This document shows, piece after piece, positions 7,283 through 17,579 of a stretch of 34,380 bases of DNA (within the stretch, counting starts at the first letter, position 1; the number at the start of each line of letters is the position of its first letter). The notes under the pieces were generated by a model. That model did not search any database. It was not told where the DNA came from and was given only the letters and a program-made list of their open reading frames with translations. The stretch comes from Desulfofundulus thermobenzoicus. Its GTDB lineage: Bacteria > Bacillota > Desulfotomaculia > Desulfotomaculales > Desulfovirgulaceae. Position numbers and translations under genes: made by a program. The stretch lies in assembly GCF_009428905.1 (NCBI RefSeq), contig NZ_WHYR01000038.1:1-34380 (forward strand), read 5' to 3'.

Positions 7283-7987
7283 ATGATAATACACAAACGG
7301 GAATTTTTCATCGGAATGGTTTTGCTGCTTTCCTTCCTGGTGGTGCTGGGTGTGATGATGAGTCCGGTCATGAACGGAAAAACTTTTATAGCCTACGCCG
7401 ACGAATTGTTTAATGCTCTGACCAAAGGATCCACCTACGCCATACCTTCGGTGATGAAAAGTGCGGAAAAATATACCGGGAAGGCATTCCAGACAACCCT
7501 TAAAGCCAGGGACGACAGGGAAGCGGAACAAATGAGCCGCCTGTTCACCGCTGCCGGAGCCACGGTGAAAGCCGACGGGGTGAAGCTGGCGGTGAGCGGG
7601 GACCTGGGCAGGGTGGCTAAAGCGGCCCTGTCCGACGCGGACATGGAATTCAAAAACCAGGGCAGCAGCTTGAAAGAACGTTACGGCATGGAGTCCCGGC
7701 AGGCCATCTATTACTGGTGGAACCTGTTTAGCGCCCTGCAGAAGCAGTACAAGGCGGAAGCCATGGCACCGGAAATGTCCTTCACCGGATCGGTCATGAC
7801 CAAGGCTCTGGAGCCGGCCTATAACTTCGAGGGGATCCCCGCCACCAGAGTGGCGGAAAAACCGGGTATTACCGTATTCATGCTGGGGTTTTACGTTATC
7901 TATACCATCTGGTACGGTTTCGCCATGATGTTCATTTTCGAGGGACTGGGTATAACGGCCACCGGCGGTCAGAAGGCGGAGGTATGA
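7283..7987 (+). CDS. Two-TM protein with large extracytoplasmic domain, companion of the permease
   Basis: A 234-residue protein I do not recognise. A basic N-terminus (MIIHKREFF) leads into a hydrophobic segment at about 9-30; a mixed hydrophilic domain spans about 31-195; a second hydrophobic segment lies at about 199-222. By the positive-inside rule the central domain faces outside. Residues 70-115 contain an alternating region (GATVKADGVKLAVSGDLGRV) that resembles a small alpha/beta fold. ATG 7283 is chosen because GGAAAGGAG lies nine bases upstream; a GTG at 7277 is too close. The 30-base gap to the permease and the strong terminator just after it make this the last gene of the permease operon, so an accessory or ligand-capture role is a reasonable guess only. 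Confidence 0.7.
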   Translation: MIIHKREFFIGMVLLLSFLVVLGVMMSPVMNGKTFIAYADELFNALTKGSTYAIPSVMKSAEKYTGKAFQTTLKARDDREAEQMSRLFTAAGATVKADGVKLAVSGDLGRVAKAALSDADMEFKNQGSSLKERYGMESRQAIYYWWNLFSALQKQYKAEAMAPEMSFTGSVMTKALEPAYNFEGIPATRVAEKPGITVFMLGFYVIYTIWYGFAMMFIFEGLGITATGGQKAEV

Positions 7988-8031
7988 AAAAGGTTTGAGC
8001 GGTTGTGGAAATACCGGTTGGATGTTTTCCT

Positions 8032-8055
8032 CACCCCGGAACGGGGTGTTTTTTT
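8032..8055 (+). terminator. Intrinsic terminator of the TSUP operon
   Basis: A perfect 7-bp stem CACCCCG / CGGGGTG with a GAA loop is followed directly by seven T. It begins 45 bases after the stop of the two-TM protein gene. Confidence 0.9.
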
Positions 8056-8085
8056 ATGGCATTGTATCGCAGGGGTTCGCCTTTC

Positions 8086-8399
8086 CGTAACTATTTAGTC
8101 AAACCGGTGCAGGCACGGCGTTGTCCCGCTCACTCCTTGGCTTTCGCGCCGACAGTACCACGGCGAAGCAATGTGGCCGGCTCTGGCTCGTCTTTCGGAT
8201 TGCCATCGTTACTATTACCATACTACCTTACTTTTTTTGCCCGATGTGATTCTGTCACGTTTCTAAAGACGATTTTCGTTGGCGTCCTCGGGAGCCGGGC
8301 CGGCTCGCCGGGTACTGTTACCGGCGCTTCGCAATGTCTTATCGCTTAAGGACAACGCCGTGCCTTTATATTAATCACCGGTTTCAGTGAAAACTTACG
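8086..8399. repeat. MITE-like imperfect long inverted repeat
   Basis: The two ends are inverted copies. A perfect 15-bp core (GGCACGGCGTTGTCC at 8112-8126 and its complement at 8350-8364) is flanked outward by AAACCGGTG (8101-8109) and its complement (8376-8384), then by CGTAA (8086-8090) and TTACG (8395-8399). Inward, weaker complementarity continues around GCGCCG, ACAGTACC and CGGCGA, so each arm is roughly 110 bases around a centre of about 80 bases. No gene is seen inside; an apparent 114-codon frame runs through the repeat and has no family resemblance. A miniature transposable element or a long structured RNA are the main options. No exact target duplication was found. Confidence 0.6.
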
Positions 8400-8442
8400 C
8401 CCTTCCTTTGTTTATGCCCGCTTTGTGCTTGCGAAAACAATC

Positions 8443-8567
8443 CTTTTGTCACCGGCCTATTGATTTCTGAAAATTCTTCGATATAATATAATCAAAGGGC
8501 CGGGGATATTGTGATAGTTCCATCTTGCACATATCTGTCACTACATAACGCCCCCGGTTTGTCACTA
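8443..8567 (-). repeat. Reverse cluster of TAGTGACAAA-type motifs
   Basis: Read on the minus strand the copies are GGTGACAAAAG (8443-8453), TAGTGACAG (8535-8543) and TAGTGACAAA (8558-8567). A related GTGACAGAATC lies at 8249. They point opposite to the left-hand copies and overlap the region just downstream of the 8460-8487 promoter. Confidence 0.45.
8460..8487 (+). promoter_or_regulatory. Candidate sigma-A promoter for the small TM protein
   Basis: TTGATT (8460-8465), 16 bases, TATAAT (8482-8487); a second overlapping TATAAT begins at 8487. It leaves a leader of about 125 bases that carries two reversed TAGTGACAAA motifs before the 58-residue gene. Confidence 0.55.
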
Positions 8568-8617
8568 CCGGCCGTATGCGACCGGAAAGAAATTAAAAAT
8601 CACTGGGGGTATATCCA

Positions 8618-8794
8618 ATGAAAAGAGGACGTTCCCTATCACCCTGCTCTCCCGAACCCCGCTGGGTGGCGGACCTGTCCCTGGCGGTGGATATTGTGGG
8701 TGTGACTGCCATTGTCAACCTGACCTTTGTATTGCTGGCCAAGGTCTTTATGAACGATTACTATCAGAAGGTAATGGATTTCCTTTTCCGCTGA
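8618..8794 (+). CDS. Small single-TM protein, 58 residues, unrecognised
   Basis: ATG at 8618 lies eight bases after GGGGGT (8604-8609) and the frame runs to TGA at 8792. The product begins with a basic, Pro/Ser-rich stretch (MKRGRSLSPCSPEPRWV). A hydrophobic helix of about 23 residues then follows, from about residue 19 to 41 (core VDIVGVTAIVNLTFVLLAKV), and the end is short and mixed (NDYYQKVMDFLFR). It has its own promoter and its own terminator, which supports a real monocistronic gene. The family is not recognised. Regulatory small membrane protein is a guess from size and topology only. Confidence 0.65.
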   Translation: MKRGRSLSPCSPEPRWVADLSLAVDIVGVTAIVNLTFVLLAKVFMNDYYQKVMDFLFR

Positions 8795-8830
8795 TTTTTT
8801 ATGTGGTACAGGTAACCGGCTGAAATGACG

Positions 8831-8872
8831 CCCGTCGCAGGCCTGTTTGTCCACAGGCCCGGCGGGTTTTTT
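8831..8872 (+). terminator. Intrinsic terminator after the small TM protein
   Basis: The outer stem CCCGTCG / CGGCGGG and inner stem GGCCTGT / ACAGGCC are separated by a two-base bulge and closed by a six-base loop. Six T follow directly (8867-8872). Confidence 0.85.
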
Positions 8873-8900
8873 ATCACTTGAAAATATTAAAAACCCCCTT

Positions 8901-8927
8901 TTGGATGGAAGGAAAACAGGGTATAAT
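8901..8927 (+). promoter_or_regulatory. Candidate promoter for DUF1934-argS
   Basis: A perfect TATAAT (8922-8927) sits 15 bases after a weak TTGGAT. It is the only AT-rich promoter-like site between the preceding terminator and the DUF1934 start. Confidence 0.4.
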
Positions 8928-8984
8928 AATTAAAATTCTGTTAAGAAGACGTTGCCCAGCTCAAAGGTGAAAGGATGATTGGTA

Positions 8985-9407
8985 TTGCGCAAAGAGGTAC
9001 TGGTAACCGTACGGGGGACGCAGACCAATGACCTGGGAGAGCGGGAGACCATTGAACTGGTGACCAAGGCCAACTATTATCAGAAAAACAGTTCTTATTA
9101 CATCGTGTACAACGAGTCCGAGATTTCCGGCATGGCCGGCACCACCACTTCCCTGAAGGCCGAGCCCAGCCGGGTGACCCTTAACCGCATGGGCACCGCC
9201 GAGGTAAAGCAGGTCTTTGAGGAGGGCATTCACCATGAGAGCAACTACGTAACCCCTTATGGTGCCATGTGGGTCCGGGTGCTGCCCTGGAAGGTGGAAG
9301 TTGACTTGACAGAGGTGGGCGGAAGTATTAATCTGGAATATGAACTGGAAATGTGCCGGGAAAAGATCGGTTACAACGAATTATCCATTACCGTGCAGGA
9401 GGTCTAG
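8985..9407 (+). CDS. DUF1934 (YwiB-like) beta-barrel protein
   Basis: A 140-residue cytoplasmic protein matching the DUF1934/YwiB family: it opens [14 protein letters not shown], followed by alternating beta strands ([30 protein letters not shown]) and ends in a strand pair with LEYELEM. The fold is lipocalin-like in known members; no biochemical function is established. The family is typically found immediately ahead of argS in Firmicutes, as here. The TTG at 8985 is preferred: AAGGATG lies seven bases upstream and it gives the usual short N-terminus; a TTG at 8979 is too close to that site. Confidence 0.85.
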   Translation: MRKEVLVTVRGTQTNDLGERETIELVTKANYYQKNSSYYIVYNESEISGMAGTTTSLKAEPSRVTLNRMGTAEVKQVFEEGIHHESNYVTPYGAMWVRVLPWKVEVDLTEVGGSINLEYELEMCREKIGYNELSITVQEV

Positions 9408-9417
9408 GTCTTTTAAG

Positions 9418-11097
9418 ATGAAAGGTATTGTCCAAGAGGTGAGGGAACAACTGGCCGGCGCCCTGAAAGAGGCGCTGGCCAGGGCTGTTTACCGGGGTGC
9501 CCTGCCCCGGGTGGAAACACCCGACTTTGTGGTGGAAGTGCCCCGGGAGAAGGAGCACGGGGATTTTGCCACCAATCTGGCCATGCTTCTGGCCAGACCG
9601 GCCAGGCTCTCCCCCCGCCAAATTGCCGGGACGCTGGTGGATAACCTGGAACTGACCGGGATGCCGGTGGAGAAAGTGGAGGTTGCCGGACCCGGTTTTA
9701 TTAATTTTTACCTGCCCGCCAGTTGGGTCCTGCCCGAACTGCCCCGCATTGTGGAGGCCGGTCCGGATTACGGCCGGGTGGATCTGGGCCGGGGCACCCG
9801 GGTGCAGGTGGAGTTTGTCAGCGCCAACCCCACGGGTCTTTTGCACATGGGCAACGCCCGGGGTGCGGCCCTGGGGGACAGCATCGCCGCCATCCTGGAC
9901 TTCGCCGGCTACCGGGTGACCCGGGAATATTATATAAATGATGCCGGTAACCAGATCGATAATTTCGGCCGTTCCCTGGAAGCCCGTTACTTCCAGCTCC
10001 TGGGCCGGCCGGCGGAAGTGCCGGAGGAGGGTTATCACGGGGAGGATCTGGTGGATACGGTGCGGGGCTTTATAGCCCGGTTTGGCCATACCTACCTGGA
10101 TGTACCGGAAGAAAAGAGGCGCCAGGCCCTGGTGGACTACGCCCTGCAGGAGAAACTGTCCGCCATCAAAAAGGCCCTGGCCGATTTTGGCGTGCGCTAC
10201 GACGTGTGGTTTTCGGAGAAAAGCCTGCACGATAAAGGGGCGGTGCAGGAAGCCATTGATATCCTGCGCCGGCGGGGCTACCTGTACGAGCATGAAGGGG
10301 CGCTGTGGTTCAAGGCCACGGCCTTCGGGGTGGAAAAGGACGAGGTGCTGGTGCGCAGTAACGGCGTGCCCACCTACTTTGCCGCCGACATTGCCTACCA
10401 CATGGACAAGTTTCGCCGTGGGTTCCAGCGGGTGATCAACATCTGGGGGGCCGACCATCACGGCCACGTGGCCCGCATGAAAGGGGCGGTGGCCGCCCTG
10501 GGGTACGATCCCGCCGCCCTGGATATTTTGATCATGCAGCTGGTGCGCCTGTACCGGGGGAAAGAAATTGTACGCATGAGCAAACGTTCCGGCCAGTTCG
10601 TCACCCTGGATGACCTGGTGGAAGAGGTGGGTAAAGACGCCGCCCGTTACTTCTTTGTCATGCGCAGCGCCGACAGTCATCTGGACTTCGATCTGGATCT
10701 GGCCCGGCAGCAATCCAACGAAAACCCGGTTTACTACATCCAGTACGCTCACGCCCGGATCTGCAGCATTTTGCGCCAGCTGGAGGGGGGCAAGCTTCCT
10801 CCGCCGCGGCAGGTGGATTTATCCCTGCTCAAGGAGGAGGCGGAGCTGGCCCTGGCCCGGAAGCTGGCCGATTTTCCCCGGGAGGTGGCGGCGGCCGCCC
10901 AGGATCTGGCGCCCCATTACCTGGCCCGCTATCTCCACGAGGTAGCCGGCCTGCTGCACAGCTTTTACAACAGTCACCGGGTGATCACCGGCGATCAGGC
11001 CCTGACCGGCGCCCGTTTGCTGCTGGTCAACGCCACCCGCACCGTGCTGAAAAACTGCCTGTCCCTGCTGGGCCTGTCGGCGCCGGAGCGGATGTGA
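9418..11097 (+). CDS. argS: Arginyl-tRNA synthetase
   Basis: A 559-residue class I synthetase that charges tRNA-Arg. In order: the N-terminal Arg-specific tRNA-binding domain (about 1-105, with [13 protein letters not shown]), the catalytic Rossmann domain with SANPTG then HMGN (143-146, a HIGH variant normal for ArgRS), the KMSKR-equivalent RMSKRSG, and a C-terminal anticodon-binding helical domain containing [12 protein letters not shown]. Length fits the family. ATG 9418 is the only plausible start; an AGGAGG within the end of DUF1934 is about 15 bases away, which is long. It begins 11 bases after DUF1934, so the two are cotranscribed. Confidence 0.98.
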   Translation: MKGIVQEVREQLAGALKEALARAVYRGALPRVETPDFVVEVPREKEHGDFATNLAMLLARPARLSPRQIAGTLVDNLELTGMPVEKVEVAGPGFINFYLPASWVLPELPRIVEAGPDYGRVDLGRGTRVQVEFVSANPTGLLHMGNARGAALGDSIAAILDFAGYRVTREYYINDAGNQIDNFGRSLEARYFQLLGRPAEVPEEGYHGEDLVDTVRGFIARFGHTYLDVPEEKRRQALVDYALQEKLSAIKKALADFGVRYDVWFSEKSLHDKGAVQEAIDILRRRGYLYEHEGALWFKATAFGVEKDEVLVRSNGVPTYFAADIAYHMDKFRRGFQRVINIWGADHHGHVARMKGAVAALGYDPAALDILIMQLVRLYRGKEIVRMSKRSGQFVTLDDLVEEVGKDAARYFFVMRSADSHLDFDLDLARQQSNENPVYYIQYAHARICSILRQLEGGKLPPPRQVDLSLLKEEAELALARKLADFPREVAAAAQDLAPHYLARYLHEVAGLLHSFYNSHRVITGDQALTGARLLLVNATRTVLKNCLSLLGLSAPERM

Positions 11098-11128
11098 TGG
11101 GGTGGTTATTAAAACAACAAAAAACGCA

Positions 11129-11157
11129 TTGACATGCCCTGCGGCCATGACTAGAAT
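11129..11157 (+). promoter_or_regulatory. Strong sigma-A promoter for pyrG
   Basis: A consensus TTGACA (11129-11134), a 17-base spacer and TAGAAT (11152-11157). It is the best housekeeping promoter in the window. The leader would be about 40 bases; no GGGC start of the kind used by the Bacillus pyrG attenuator is apparent. Confidence 0.8.
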
Positions 11158-11172
11158 AGATAAGGTATGTAG

Positions 11173-12816
<1,644 letters not shown>

Positions 12817-13010
12817 AAAGGCGGAATGGCCGCCGCCACTTTAGTAAAGACTAGGGAAACGGGTTGTACAGTAAAGCAGCTATTAATTAATGCCGGTGAT
12901 TGTTATGCATTTGCCGGCGGCATAACTCCGGTGGTGCCGGGTAGTGGTTGGGAGAAAAAGGGGACGGCACCCCGGTAGGCAAAAGGCTTGAGGCGAGGTG
13001 GGATGCGGCG

Positions 13011-13961
13011 GTGAAAAAACGACTGGTTGCCGTGGTGGTCGTCGGCGTGGTGCTTCTTTCCCTGGTGGCCGGGATGGTTTCCGTTCTTTCCGGTCCCGGC
13101 GGGGATCTCGCCCGGGGCCGTGGCACGGGCACGGTGGCGGTGATTTCCATTACCGGCACCATTGTCAGCGGCCGGGCGGCTCCCGGGATCTTTTCCGTTC
13201 AGACCGGTTCGGAGGAGGTTATTGCCCGGTTGCGCCGGGCGGCGGAGGATCCCTCGGTACGGGCGGTGGTTTTGCGCCTGAACAGTCCGGGTGGCACCGC
13301 TTCCGGTGCCCAGGAGATTGCCGCCGAAGTGGATCGCCTGAAAGCCGGGGGTAAAAAGGTGGTGGCCTCCATGGGCGATGCGGCGGCCTCGGGAGCTTAC
13401 TGGATTGCCTGCCGGGCGGACCGCATTGTGGCCAATCCCGGCACCCTCACCGGCAGTATCGGTGTGATCATGCAGGTGCAGGACATGCAAAGTTTATATA
13501 ATAAACTGGGCATTGCCACCCGCACTTTTAAAAGTGGTCCCCACAAGGATATGGGCTCCCCCAGCCGGCCGGTAACTCCGGAGGAACAACAGATTTTCCA
13601 GGGTATGGTCGATGATATCTACGATCAATTCCTCCAGACGGTGGCCGGGGGCCGGAAAATGGACCTGGAGCGGGTGAAAAGTCTGGCCGACGGTCGTGTT
13701 TTTACCGGGCGGCAGGCCAGGGAACTGGGGCTGGTGGATGAGCTGGGCAATCTGCAGGACGCCATCCGCGTGGCCGGACGGTTGGCCGGTTTGGGCGACG
13801 AGCCCCGGGTTACCGACTTGAGCCCCCGGGGCTTGTGGTCCGGCATGTGGGGCGGTACAGCCCTGTCCGGATGGCGCTGGCGGCCGGAAACCCAAACGGC
13901 CATCTGGCTTCTGGCACCCCTGTGCCTGCCTTCAGGACCGGGGAACAATAATATTTTTTGA
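13011..13961 (+). CDS. sppA: Signal peptide peptidase SppA (short form)
   Basis: A 316-residue membrane-anchored serine protease of the S49 family that degrades remnant signal peptides. An N-terminal basic anchor (MKKRLVAVVVVG, TM about 4-26) is followed by the crotonase-like protease domain. The nucleophile is S127 in ASGAYWIA and the general base is K179 in GPHKDMGSP, with the same 52-residue spacing as in Bacillus SppA. GTG 13011 is chosen for GAGGTGGGA seven bases upstream and because it puts the anchor at the N-terminus; an upstream TTG at 12948 would add a polar 21-residue extension. The last 40 residues (Trp/Gly-rich) do not resemble the family. Confidence 0.92.
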   Translation: MKKRLVAVVVVGVVLLSLVAGMVSVLSGPGGDLARGRGTGTVAVISITGTIVSGRAAPGIFSVQTGSEEVIARLRRAAEDPSVRAVVLRLNSPGGTASGAQEIAAEVDRLKAGGKKVVASMGDAAASGAYWIACRADRIVANPGTLTGSIGVIMQVQDMQSLYNKLGIATRTFKSGPHKDMGSPSRPVTPEEQQIFQGMVDDIYDQFLQTVAGGRKMDLERVKSLADGRVFTGRQARELGLVDELGNLQDAIRVAGRLAGLGDEPRVTDLSPRGLWSGMWGGTALSGWRWRPETQTAIWLLAPLCLPSGPGNNNIF

Positions 13962-14040
13962 GATACCGGTGAGTGCCGGGTTACTTAATCCTGCTACTGG
14001 TGTCTGACGACCAACGACTATTTTCTGGGTGGTGATCCCG

Positions 14041-14805
14041 TTGGAAGAAAGGCCGGAACAATACCCGTCTCCGGGGGAAAGAACGGAAAATGGCGCCCCT
14101 GCCGGACCGGCACGAAATGCTTTAACGGAAAAAATAACCGGTGTTCATGATCCCGGGACCGGGGAGGGAGAGGGTCCCGGCCGGGAACCGCCCGGTTTTC
14201 TGGATCTGATTTACGGCGTATTCTTTGACCCGGCAGGTATTTTCCGCCGGGTGGCCTCCCGGCCTCCCCTGCTGCCCGCTGTGCTCATCTTTACCCTGGT
14301 GAATCTGGTGGGGGCGGTGATGGGGGTGCTTACCGGCTACCGTCTGACCGTGCCGGGAATGGAGGATCACCTGGGCATGGGCTGGATGATGAAGGCGGCG
14401 GCGCCCTGGATGGCCGTGGCGGGCCTGGTGTTTCAATACCTGGAGTGGTTTGTATTCAGCGCGCTGTTCCACCTGACTGCCGGTCTTCTGGGCGGTCAGG
14501 GACGGCCGGTGGGGGTGCTGGCGGTGACCGCCCTGGCCGCCCTGCCGTCATTGATCATGGTGCCGGTGGATATGCTCCTCATGCTGGCCGGTGTCCGGGG
14601 TGCTGTTTTTACAGCCGTCACGGCCCTGCTGGGATTGCTGGTGCTGGTCTGGAGCGTGGTCCTGGTGGTTATGGGGATGAAAGAGGTGCACCGGATTTCC
14701 ACCGCCCGGGCCATGGGAGCGGTACTCTTACCGCCGGCGGTTTTTATCCTTACCGGCGTTATTTTTCTGGCCATCTTTCTGGCTGGACTGTCGACCTTCC
14801 ATTAA
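14041..14805 (+). CDS. Yip1-domain integral membrane protein
   Basis: A 254-residue protein with a disordered, Pro/Glu/Gly-rich N-terminus of about 55 residues, then FLDLIYGVFFDPAGIFRRV, the typical opening of bacterial Yip1-domain proteins, and five or so hydrophobic segments. Function in bacteria is unknown. The TTG start at 14041 is inferred from GGTGGTGATCC ending five bases upstream, an almost complete anti-Shine-Dalgarno match (one mismatch to GGAGGTGATCC); GTG codons at 14029 and 14032 lie within that site. It stands between sppA and spo0F on the same strand. Confidence 0.75.
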   Translation: MEERPEQYPSPGERTENGAPAGPARNALTEKITGVHDPGTGEGEGPGREPPGFLDLIYGVFFDPAGIFRRVASRPPLLPAVLIFTLVNLVGAVMGVLTGYRLTVPGMEDHLGMGWMMKAAAPWMAVAGLVFQYLEWFVFSALFHLTAGLLGGQGRPVGVLAVTALAALPSLIMVPVDMLLMLAGVRGAVFTAVTALLGLLVLVWSVVLVVMGMKEVHRISTARAMGAVLLPPAVFILTGVIFLAIFLAGLSTFH

Positions 14806-14939
14806 CTGGAGCGGCATGGTGAAAATTTATACCGGCTTGCAGGGATTTCCCTTTCCCCGACGAAAGCAATTAAAGGCGGTCTTTCATATGCTGGCTTGCT
14901 GCTGGAGTGGAACAGCCAACGGGGGGAGGGGGACAGAAC

Positions 14940-15347
14940 TTGGACAGACACGGGCATAACCTGCTGGTAGTTGATGATCAGGCCGGGGTGCGGCGGTTGC
15001 TTTTTGAGGCTCTGGTGGACGAGGGAATGCATGTGGAACTGGCCGCCTCCGGTCCGGAAGCTTTACAGAAAATAAAAAAGAATGCTGTGGATCTGGTGCT
15101 CCTGGATATGCGGATGCCGGGTATGAGCGGTCTGGATGTCTTACGGGAATTGCGTAAACTGAATCCGGATTTGCCGGTTATTATGATGACTGCCTATGGT
15201 GAACTGGATCTGGTGGCGGAGGCCAAAAGGCAGGGCGTCCGCCATTATCTGAACAAACCTTTTGATCTACAGGAAGTCCGTTACCTGGTTAAAGCGCTGC
15301 TGCCGGAAAAACAGTCCGCCGGATTGTACATGGAGGAAATAGGATAA
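14940..15347 (+). CDS. spo0F: Spo0F-type single-domain response regulator
   Basis: A 135-residue stand-alone receiver domain. Conserved acidic pair D12-D13, phospho-acceptor D56 (LLDMRMPG), T84 (MMTAYG) and K106 (NKPFD) align position for position, offset by two, with Bacillus Spo0F D54/T82/K104. In sporulators Spo0F relays phosphate from sensor kinases to Spo0B and Spo0A; whether Spo0B exists here cannot be seen. The TTG start at 14940 follows a G-rich site (14921-14932) by seven bases. The position between pyrG and fba is the classical one, which raises confidence over a generic CheY-like call. Confidence 0.88.
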   Translation: MDRHGHNLLVVDDQAGVRRLLFEALVDEGMHVELAASGPEALQKIKKNAVDLVLLDMRMPGMSGLDVLRELRKLNPDLPVIMMTAYGELDLVAEAKRQGVRHYLNKPFDLQEVRYLVKALLPEKQSAGLYMEEIG

Positions 15348-15476
15348 ATAAGTAAGGAACACAGCTGTCTTTTACATACTGCCAGTGCCTTTTCCATGGG
15401 CTGCCCCGGAAATGACACAGGGACATAAAAGATTTTCTGCCGGGGGATAATGGAAAAAACGAAAGGCGGGAAAAAG

Positions 15477-16337
15477 ATGTCCTTTGTGCCGGTCAGTGCC
15501 CTGCTGCGGGAGGCGGAAAGGGAAGGTTACGCAGTGGGGGCTTTCAACTGCAATAATATGGAAATAGTGCAGGCCATTATCACGGCTGCCGAGGCTGAAA
15601 AAGCTCCGGTGATCATGCAGGCCAGCCAGGGGGCAATCAAGTACGCCGGCATTGAATATATTACCGCCATGGCCCGGGTGGCTGCCGCATCGTCCCAGGT
15701 ACCGGTAGCCCTGCATCTGGATCACGGCACCAGCTTTGAACAGGTGATCCGTTGTGTGCGGGCCGGCTTTTCCTCGGTCATGTTTGACGGCTCAAAGTTA
15801 CCCCTGGAGCAAAATATTGCCGTTACCCGCCAGGTGACGGCGGTGGCCCGGCCGGTGGGGGTTTCCGTGGAGGGTGAACTGGGGAAGATTAGCGGCACCG
15901 AGGACCATATTGCGGTGTCCGAGGCGGAAGCATATTTTACCGATCCGGAGGAAGCCCGTTATTTCGTGGAACAAACGGGCGTTGATTCCCTGGCCGTGGC
16001 CATCGGTACGGCCCACGGGCGGTATAAGGGTGAACCGAAGCTGGATTTTGAACGGCTGAGCCGGATACGGGAACTGGTGCGCATTCCCATTGTACTCCAC
16101 GGTTCTTCCGGCGTGCCCGGTGAGGCCATTCGGGAAGCCGTCCGCCGGGGTGTGCGCAAGGTGAACATCGATACCAACATCCGGGAAGCCTTTGTGGGAA
16201 CGGTGCGGCAAATTCTGGCGGAAGATGCCGATGAAATTGATCCGCGCAAAGTATTGGGTCCGGCCAGGGAAGCGGCCGTAGAAGTAATCCGGGAGAAGAT
16301 CCGCCTTTTCGGCTGTTCCGGCAAAGCCCGGGGGTAA
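15477..16337 (+). CDS. fba: Class II fructose-bisphosphate aldolase
   Basis: A 286-residue zinc-dependent aldolase that interconverts fructose 1,6-bisphosphate with dihydroxyacetone phosphate and glyceraldehyde 3-phosphate. It begins [20 protein letters not shown] and has the metal/catalytic LDHG (D82, H83), the [13 protein letters not shown] loop, GTAHG and VLHGSSGVP histidine sites, and the late VRKVNIDTN phosphate-binding segment. Length is typical. ATG 15477 has GAAAGGCGGG six bases upstream; an ATG at 15450 is too close to its G-run. It lies between spo0F and fsa as in Bacillus. Confidence 0.97.
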   Translation: MSFVPVSALLREAEREGYAVGAFNCNNMEIVQAIITAAEAEKAPVIMQASQGAIKYAGIEYITAMARVAAASSQVPVALHLDHGTSFEQVIRCVRAGFSSVMFDGSKLPLEQNIAVTRQVTAVARPVGVSVEGELGKISGTEDHIAVSEAEAYFTDPEEARYFVEQTGVDSLAVAIGTAHGRYKGEPKLDFERLSRIRELVRIPIVLHGSSGVPGEAIREAVRRGVRKVNIDTNIREAFVGTVRQILAEDADEIDPRKVLGPAREAAVEVIREKIRLFGCSGKARG

Positions 16338-16362
16338 ATCCTATTTCGAGGAGGATCATATA

Positions 16363-17028
16363 GTGCAACTCTTTCTGGATACGGCCAACGTGGAGGAGAT
16401 TAAAAAGGCCAGTGCTCTGGGAGTGATTAGCGGCGTAACCACCAACCCTTCCCTGATTGCCCGGGAAGGGCGGGATTTTGTTCAGGTGGTGCGGGAGATA
16501 ACCGCCATTGTGGACGGCCCCATCAGCGCCGAAGCCGTGAGCACCCGGGCGGAAGACATGATTCCCGAAGCACAGACCCTGGCGGCCATTCATCCCAATA
16601 TTGTGGTGAAAATACCCATGACCGCCGAAGGGCTGAAGGCAGTCAGAGCCCTGGCGGCCAGGGGGATTAAGACCAATGTGACCCTGGTCTTTTCCGCCAA
16701 CCAGGCACTGCTGGCCGCCCTGGCCGGAGCCACCTACGTCAGCCCCTTTGTGGGCCGGCTGGATGATATCGGCCACGACGGGATGGAACTGGTGGGGGAT
16801 ATTATGGACATCTACCGCAACTATGATTTTCAAACCAGGGTCATCGCCGCCAGTATCCGCCATCCCCTGCATGTGATCATGGCGGCCAGGGCCGGCGCCC
16901 ATATCGCCACCATTCCCTACAAGGTGCTGATGCAAATGCTCCGGCACCCCCTGACCGATCTGGGCATGGAAAAATTCCTGGCCGATTGGGCCGCATTAAA
17001 GGCCAAAGGGATAAATGTTAACGCTTAA
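16363..17028 (+). CDS. fsa: Fructose-6-phosphate aldolase / small transaldolase
   Basis: A 221-residue TIM-barrel protein of the short transaldolase subfamily (TalC/FSA, MipB). Features: [11 protein letters not shown], the GVTTNPSL loop and the Schiff-base lysine K83 in VVKIPMT, then [10 protein letters not shown] and [11 protein letters not shown]. The subfamily contains both transaldolases and fructose-6-phosphate aldolases and sequence alone does not separate them here. GTG 16363 follows AGGAGGA by about eight bases. It begins 25 bases after fba and overlaps the next gene by 14 bases. Confidence 0.93.
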   Translation: MQLFLDTANVEEIKKASALGVISGVTTNPSLIAREGRDFVQVVREITAIVDGPISAEAVSTRAEDMIPEAQTLAAIHPNIVVKIPMTAEGLKAVRALAARGIKTNVTLVFSANQALLAALAGATYVSPFVGRLDDIGHDGMELVGDIMDIYRNYDFQTRVIAASIRHPLHVIMAARAGAHIATIPYKVLMQMLRHPLTDLGMEKFLADWAALKAKGINVNA

Positions 17029-17467
17029 GGCAAAGGAAAAATGGCGTCACTTGAAAAATTATTTGCAGGCGAAGTATAATCAAATCATAAACCTGCCCGA
17101 TGCGCCTTCCAGGATTGCCCACGGGGTGGCCCTGGGCGCGGCGCTGGATTTTTTCCCCATACCCCTGATCAGCATCCCGGTGGCCTATTTGCTGGCCCGG
17201 CTAATCCGGGTCAATGCCGTTGCGGCCGCCCTGTCGGCCGCTTTTTTTAAATGGGCGGTACCTTTTTTCTACGCATTAAACTATATGGTGGGACGTGCCC
17301 TGATAGGGGACGATGTAATGGTGGCCACCGCGGATGCCCATCCGGTTCCACCGGCTATCAGGGAACTGGGTTATCCCTTTCTGCTCGGTGCGCTGGTTGA
17401 TGCCTCCCTGGCCTGGTTGCTGGTTTATTTCCCGGTCCGCCGCCTGCTCGAAAGCCGGCAGAAGTAG
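17015..17467 (+). CDS. DUF2062 membrane protein
   Basis: A 150-residue protein with the DUF2062 pattern: a basic amphipathic N-terminus, then [21 protein letters not shown], and three to four hydrophobic helices. No function is established for the family. The ATG lies within the last codons of fsa (14-base overlap), so translation is probably coupled. It takes the place of murAB/glpX seen between the transaldolase and rho genes in Bacillus. Confidence 0.8.
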   Translation: MLTLKAKEKWRHLKNYLQAKYNQIINLPDAPSRIAHGVALGAALDFFPIPLISIPVAYLLARLIRVNAVAAALSAAFFKWAVPFFYALNYMVGRALIGDDVMVATADAHPVPPAIRELGYPFLLGALVDASLAWLLVYFPVRRLLESRQK

Positions 17468-17579
17468 TTTAAAAACCTTCCTGTTAAGCGGATGTTTCCA
17501 TTCCTCACATGGTTCAACCTTCCCTTATGTCCATCGCATCCAAAGATAATCTATTCTCCCCGAAAGGATCGGATGTCCG

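Noticed and set aside
8005..8349. 114-codon frame after the TSUP operon
   Set aside because: It crosses a strong intrinsic terminator and the left arm of the inverted repeat, and has no recognisable protein features.
12822..12850. Terminator after pyrG
   Set aside because: A short GGCGG/CCGCC stem exists but no T-run follows.
14787..14793. TGTCGAC as a Spo0A box before spo0F
   Set aside because: It is a single 6-of-7 match inside the end of the Yip1 gene with no promoter positioned to use it.
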